Positions 59,369 to 64,000 of a stretch of DNA of 64,000 nucleotides are shown one piece after another. Positions within the stretch are counted from its first letter, which is position 1; each line of letters begins with the position of its first letter. The stretch spans positions 558,001 through 622,000 of the forward strand of contig JAPDRO010000018.1 of assembly GCA_030247885.1 (NCBI GenBank), read 5' to 3'. A program made the position numbers and the translations under genes. The notes below the pieces were generated by a model. It had not been told where the DNA came from and searched no databases. It worked only from the letters and a program-made list of their open reading frames with translations. This DNA is from Taxawa tesnikishii (nom. ined.). Its lineage: Eukaryota; Ascomycota; Dothideomycetes; Dothideales.

Positions 59369-60298
59369 GTTTGTTGCTTCGGAAAGGTGGGTTGGATTTG
59401 CTGCGAAGGGTGGAAGGGAAGTTGCAGACCTGGTGCTCCGTGGCTCCATATATGACTCCTTGGAAAGGCCCATGGCCCGGTTGACGTTGATACAATGTCC
59501 TTGCCCGTGCTGAGTTCATCGACTACCGTGTTGCGTGAGGGGGGGTGGACCAAGCATGCCCGTATATGGACAGTTGGGAAAGCCAGCTCGCTTGACGTAC
59601 GTCAAGGTTTATCGAATCCAAGACTCTCATATCAGCTGGCTCCGTTCTGGATAGTGAATAGTTGGAGACATGACCGTTCCTCCCCCCTTTTTTTCTTTTT
59701 GCGCATGGTGTCCTGCCTCATCCGTGCAAAGTTCCTGCGTTAGGATTGCAGTAACGGCCACTGCTGTATTATCAACGTCGACAAGAGTGGGCTGGAACCA
59801 ATGAGAACAGGATTTGGGGCAGCTGCATGGGTGTGAGCAAGTTATACGCCACGGGGAGGACATCCAGCTGTCTGAACCTCAACTTTGACAGGATAGTGGT
59901 TCGGGACTTCGAACTCTCATATCCACCACACCCGTGCTCATCATTATGGGGTAGCAGACGATGCAATCATTGGATGCAAACATTCATAGTCCCGACAATC
60001 CATCGAATAGCAGCATGGAATCATCAGGTGCGTAGTTGTATGATCAATGTCAATTCGCATTGTGTGTCGAAAACCCTAAAAGTAGAAGACGGAGATCGTA
60101 ACCTTCGTAGTTTGCAAAGCTCTCGGTCTATCCCGTGCGCCATTTTGCTCGCAACACTATGCAATGCAGCAGTGGTAATCCCTTTATGCCCCATTGAACG
60201 CCTTCAAACCCTCACGGATGATAAAAGACAAAGTACAAAGAAAAGCGTCTTCGTCCAGCTCGCCAGGAGCTCAGACTACCCTCTTGAGATGATGGGGT
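59369..60298. other. intergenic, nothing recognised
   Basis: 0.9 kb between the secreted-protein gene and the end of the HAD gene. A 159-codon plus-strand frame at 59827-60306 shows no domain and is not supported. Confidence 0.5.
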
Positions 60299-61817
60299 TT
60301 AGATGACCTCGACAGCGGAGACGTCCTTGCCGCCAGCAAGCACAGGGTTCACCTTCTTGTCATCCCACTCGAACCTGAAGTCCTGGCCGAGCTCCTTCTT
60401 GACAGCAGTCTTGACAGCCTCCAGCACGTTGGGGAAGACACCAAAGTTGGCGGGGTTGTGCTCGTCGTTCTCGCCGCCCTGGAAGACCCCCGTGCGCACC
60501 AGGCAGGTGTTCCAGCCGTACATGTTACCACCGACGATGTCCGACTGCGGGTTGTCACCAATCATGTAGATGTTCTTGGGCAGGCGGTTCTCGTTGTGGA
60601 TCTGCTCCATCCAGGCCTTGAGCACCTCGTCGGCGTAGGTGTAGGTGGCGCGCTCGGGCTTGCCGTAGACAACACGCTCCAGGTCGACACCGGTCAGAGC
60701 CTTGTACATGGCCTCCAGACCGATGCGGAAGGTACCCTGGGACATACGGGGTATGGGTGCTCGGTTGGGCAGAGCATGTCTCCCTGGGAGAAGTAGATGG
60801 GGATGCGCTGGGAGACTGGGTCCTTGGCCATGGTGTGGAGACGACCGTTCTCGGAACGGAGAAGGTCCATGATGATTTGCATATCGGTGGCGTAATCGCG
60901 GGAATCGGAGAAGACCATTATGGCTTCAATGTTGACCTTGGAGAAGTCACGAGGACGGGAGGTGCTGCGCTCGGCGTCGGTGAAAACGCGATAAGGGGCA
61001 ATGGTAGGATCCCAGGCGACAATGTCGTTGGGGACAACGATGTCCTTGAAACCGTACTGCTCGGCGACCTCGCGGCACTTGTAACCCTCGCCACCGACGA
61101 CAAGGACGGTGCTGTAGTACTCTGCCAAAGCGCGCATAGGAGTGTGCGACTGGATGAATTGCTCGATGGAGATGGGGTTGTGAAGGATCTTTGAGAGCTG
61201 GTCGATGCGCTGCTGCTCTGGCTTACCAGAACCGTTGGTCAGGAAGATGTGTGGGATCTTGATGCCGAGCTCGTTGTCTCCGTTCAGGATCTCGAGGGTA
61301 CGCTTGCCCTCTGGAATGAGACGGTCGCCGTGGACGAGCACACCATCAATGTCGAAAACGAAGGCCATGTCCTTGGCGGCCTTGACCTTCTCACCAGACA
61401 GGTCCTGAACCTGGGCGGCGAGGATCTCACGGGTTGGCTGGATCGGTGGCATACCAGGGCGAGTTGGCTTGCCATCTTCGTTGGGGTAGTGAACGGAGGA
61501 CAGACGAGACTGCCTCTTGGAGCGAGGGATGGGAAGAGAAGCGCCGAAGGAGTTACGGGATCCGCGCCTGTCCTTCATGGAAGGCGACATGGAGAGGTTG
61601 TGCATGTATTGAGTAGTCTCGGCCATGCTGTTGCGGGTTGCTGGAACCTCGATAGCATCGCGTTGGTGGCCATCGGCGGGAACTGGAAGGCTGGCACCGA
61701 AGCTGGACGGAGCAGCACTAGAAGAACTGCCGTTGGTGCGGACGCGGTTCAGGGTGTTGGACTTGGTAGGAGACAGGGGGTGGAAACACCGAAGTCAGAG
61801 TCCTCAAAGGCAGGCAT
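60299..61817 (-). CDS. HAD-superfamily IIA hydrolase, CECR5/YKR070W-like
   Basis: Phosphatase-like HAD protein of the IIA (capped) subclass. Single exon, 506 aa after two bases. Motif I is AFVFDIDGVLVHGDRLI (nucleophile and acid Asp of DxDG), and motif II lies in IFLTNGSGKPEQQR. The cap follows, then motif III GKPERATYTYADEVL and motif IV YMIGDNPQSDIVGGN. Lost bases: G5 61776-61780, which hides the first ~15 residues (MPAFEDSDFGVSTP), and G4 60748-60751, between DMLCPTEHPYP and RMSQGTFRIGLEAMYKAL. The ~150-residue N-terminal extension is Ser-rich and contains the same short phrase twice (SSFGASLPVP and NSFGASLPIP), an internal duplication. Substrate unknown; CECR5 proteins are mitochondrial in animals. 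Confidence 0.88.
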
Positions 61818-61884
61818 GATGGCGGTATGGATGTTTTATGAAGCTGCCGGATGGAATGTGTCTATGGCTGGGTGCTGCACAGTT

Positions 61885-61914
61885 GTGGGAGTGGGAGTGG
61901 GAGTGGGAGTGGGA
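61885..61914. repeat. GTGGGA hexamer repeat, five copies
   Basis: Five perfect tandem GTGGGA units about 70-100 bases upstream of the HAD-hydrolase start codon (minus-strand gene, so CCCACT-type units... on its sense strand TCCCAC). It lies in the likely promoter or leader. Confidence 0.85.
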
Positions 61915-62885
61915 GGAGGGGTATTGTATATGAGCGCCGAAGGTGTGAGTAAGGGTTTTCTTGGAAGAGAAAGAGTGGAATGGAAGATGGAGACGGTGTG
62001 ATGATGGAGAAACAGAGTGGTACCGAAGCGTGTCGGGATATATCTACTTTCTGTCCAGCATGCGCTGGGGAAGAAGTTTTTCACATGGCGCGAATAAGTC
62101 GGAAAGGGCTGGATAGGTGGACGACGGCGGTATCCACACGTGCATCATAACGTTTCCTGGGTACGATGTGTTGAACTGCCATGACATGGTGCGACGACAA
62201 GGCGAAGGAAGGAAGGCTCGAATAACGCTGGCGCAGCTTGCCCGGCACGCGGGTCTGCATGGCACTGCCAAGGGTTACCGGCGGAACGGTGGAGCCCGGA
62301 AAAGGCGTTGGAGCAGCGAACACGGAACTGTCGCTGCGCTGTCAGCGATGGTGGCGCGCGACCTTATTTGCACTGCACACTCGCACCCACCATGCGGCCC
62401 GAGAAGAGGCCGTGCGCCGATGCCAAGACGTCCCCAATCCTGCATGCGGCGACGCTGACTGGTCCAAGAGCGCCATCCGGCAGCCGAAGCTCCTCCACAT
62501 CCAGGGACCGTGATGTCACACACTCGTTGCGCCGACTTTTGCGCGCATCTCAGCGCGTCTCAGAAAACGCAAGACCTGCAACAAGTCTGCACCCGGATCC
62601 ACTGTTTGTTGTCTCGCATTCTCGTAAGCGTTCCCAACGCGTCCAGTGTCGGCAACACCACGCAGTGACGTTGATGTCAACAAGTCGTGGTTGTGGTTCG
62701 TCGGAAAGGTAATGCTAGGAAACGGCCGGAAAGTTTGGAGCAGGCAGGATGAGACAAAAGAGCGTGTCGCCGCCGTGTCGCTTAGTCCTTAGATAGAGGA
62801 GGAATCTTCGCAAAGAAAGCACACACAGCGCATACAGCACCTTGTCCCCACCTCCATACCAACCCTTTTGTAATCTGTTGCAATC
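61915..62885. other. divergent intergenic span, HAD hydrolase / aldo-keto reductase
   Basis: About 1 kb between divergent start codons; no gene recognised. Open frames here overlap on both strands without domain content. Confidence 0.5.
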
Positions 62886-63975
62886 ATGTCTGCCGGCAAG
62901 ACTTACAAGCTGAACAACGGCGTCACCATCCCAGGTAAGCAGAGCGACCAGGCTTTCTGCGGACACCGACGAGCGAGCAGTCGTGCGGCTGGAGAGGAGA
63001 GCGAGGGGCTGCAATCGGTGTCAATGAGAAATTCAGCTAACCGATCGCACTACAGCCGTCGGCTTCGGAACCTTTGCCAATGAGGGCTCCAAGGGCGAGT
63101 CCTACAAGGCCGCGCTGCACGCTCTCCAGACTGGGTACCGCCACTTGGATTGCGCCTGGTTCTACCAGAACGAAGATGAGGTTGGCGAGGCCGTCCGCGA
63201 CTTTTTGAAAGAGAACCCATCCGTCAAGCGCTCCGACATCTTCGTCTGCACCAAGGTCTGGAACCACCTGCACGAGCCCGATGAGGTCAAGTGGTCGATC
63301 AACAACTCGCTGGAGAAGCTGCAGATGGACTACGTCGACCTGTTCCTCGTGCACTGGCCGATTGCCGCGGAGAAGGACGGCAAGAACATGCCCAAGCTGA
63401 ACGAGAAGGGTCAATATGTGATCAAGAAGGGCCTGACCGAGAACCACGAGCCGACGTGGAGGGCGATGGAGGAGATTTACGCCGAGGGCAAGGCCAAGGC
63501 CATTGGTGTCTCGAACTGGACCATTGAAGGGCTCGAGCAGCTGCTCAAGTTCGCCAAGGTCAAGCCCCACGTCAATCAGATCGAGATTCATCCCTTCCTG
63601 CCCAACGACGAGCTGGTCCAGTACTGCTTCTCCCAGGACATCATGCCCGCCGCCTACTCTCCTCTCGGATCGCAGAACCAGGTCCCAAGCACTGGCGAGA
63701 AGGTCAACACCAACCCAACGCTGAACCGCATTGCCGAGAAGGGCGGCAACACTCTGGCTCAGGTGCTGATAGCCTGGGGTCTGCGCCGCGGCTATGTTGT
63801 ACTGCCCAAGAGCTCCACCCCATCCAGAATCGACAGCAACTTCAAGAGCATCGATCTCTCCGATGAGGATTTCGAAGCCGTCAACCAGGTCGCCAAGGGC
63901 AGACACACCCGCTTCGTCAACATGAAGGACACCTTCGGCTACGATGTCTGGCCAGAGGAGTCTGCCAAGCTCTAA
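62886..63975 (+). CDS. aldo-keto reductase (glycerol/aldehyde reductase type)
   Basis: NADPH-dependent reductase with a TIM barrel, near the fungal glycerol dehydrogenase / Gcy1-like AKRs. Two exons (62886-62934, 63056-63975) encode 322 aa with an intact frame. Catalytic tetrad: Asp48 and Tyr53 in LDCAWFYQNE, Lys83 in CTKVW, His116 in FLVHW. GVSNWTIEGLEQLL and NQIEIHPFLPNDEL are typical, and VVLPKSSTPSRI (~270) is the NADPH 2'-phosphate site. The protein ends EESAKL. AKL is a recognised variant of the peroxisomal PTS1 signal, so part of it may be peroxisomal. The intron (62935-63055) begins GTAAGC and ends CTACAG. Neighbour: divergent from the HAD hydrolase. Confidence 0.94.
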
Positions 63976-64000
63976 AGCAAGAGGATGGTGGAGAGCTGTG

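Overview
This is a gene-dense window from a filamentous ascomycete nuclear genome, most likely a Dothideomycete. The reasons are many short spliced introns (about 45-120 nt, GT..AG, with CTAAC/CTGAC-like branch sites), a fungal gene set (Swi1/Tof1, Rpc31, mL40, holocytochrome c synthase, OPT and Vnx1-type transporters, a HET-domain protein) and closely spaced genes on both strands. The class is inferred from protein resemblance by eye; I could not run a search. No rRNA, tRNA, CRISPR array, whole transposon or virus-like element was recognised.

Layout: 0.7-2.7 kb, a seven-exon cytochrome P450. 4.2 kb, a small hydrophilic protein. 5.9-8.1 kb (-), an SRPK-type kinase. 9.9-12.0 kb (-), an acidic nuclear-type protein. 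13.7-16.5 kb (-), an oligopeptide (OPT) transporter. 17.6-18.0 kb, a dead ABC-transporter fragment. 18.2-18.7 kb (-), a lipocalin-like protein. 19.4-22.4 kb, a divergent pair: mitoribosomal mL40 (-) and phosphoacetylglucosamine mutase (+). 24.5-26.1 kb (-), a monocarboxylate-type MFS permease. 27.4-28.4 kb (-), holocytochrome c synthase. 29.0-34.0 kb, a divergent pair: 3-hydroxybutyryl-CoA dehydrogenase (-) and Swi1/Tof1 (+). 34.5-35.4 kb, RNA polymerase III subunit Rpc31. 35.9-40.4 kb (-), a large DEAH/DEVH RNA helicase with dsRBD-like N-terminal regions. 41.4-43.1 kb, an amino-acid permease. 43.5-44.6 kb, a membrane protein of unknown role. 46.0-47.8 kb, a HET-domain protein. 49.2-52.7 kb (-), a Vnx1-type cation/H+ exchanger. 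53.3-54.4 kb (-), a peroxisomal MaoC dehydratase. 54.9-57.5 kb (-), an Hmt1-type vacuolar ABC transporter. 59 kb (-), a small secreted basic protein. 60.3-61.8 kb (-), a HAD-IIA/CECR5-like hydrolase. 62.9-64.0 kb, an aldo-keto reductase.

The genes are mostly housekeeping and do not form a pathway cluster. Mitochondrial functions recur (mL40, cytochrome c haem lyase, the helicase with a presequence-like start, 3-hydroxyacyl-CoA dehydrogenase). There are also peroxisomal signals (MaoC ending SKL, aldo-keto reductase ending AKL) and vacuolar transporters (Vnx1-type, Hmt1-type).

The strongest unexpected signal is technical or mutational. About 21 single-base indels, nearly all one-base losses in short homopolymer runs, break the frame in 13 otherwise well-formed genes, several of them expected to be essential. 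When each is counted, every spliced gene length becomes an exact multiple of three. I read this as systematic consensus undercalling, so genes here should not be called pseudogenes on frameshifts alone. Coordinates of the affected genes span the whole gene across the indel.
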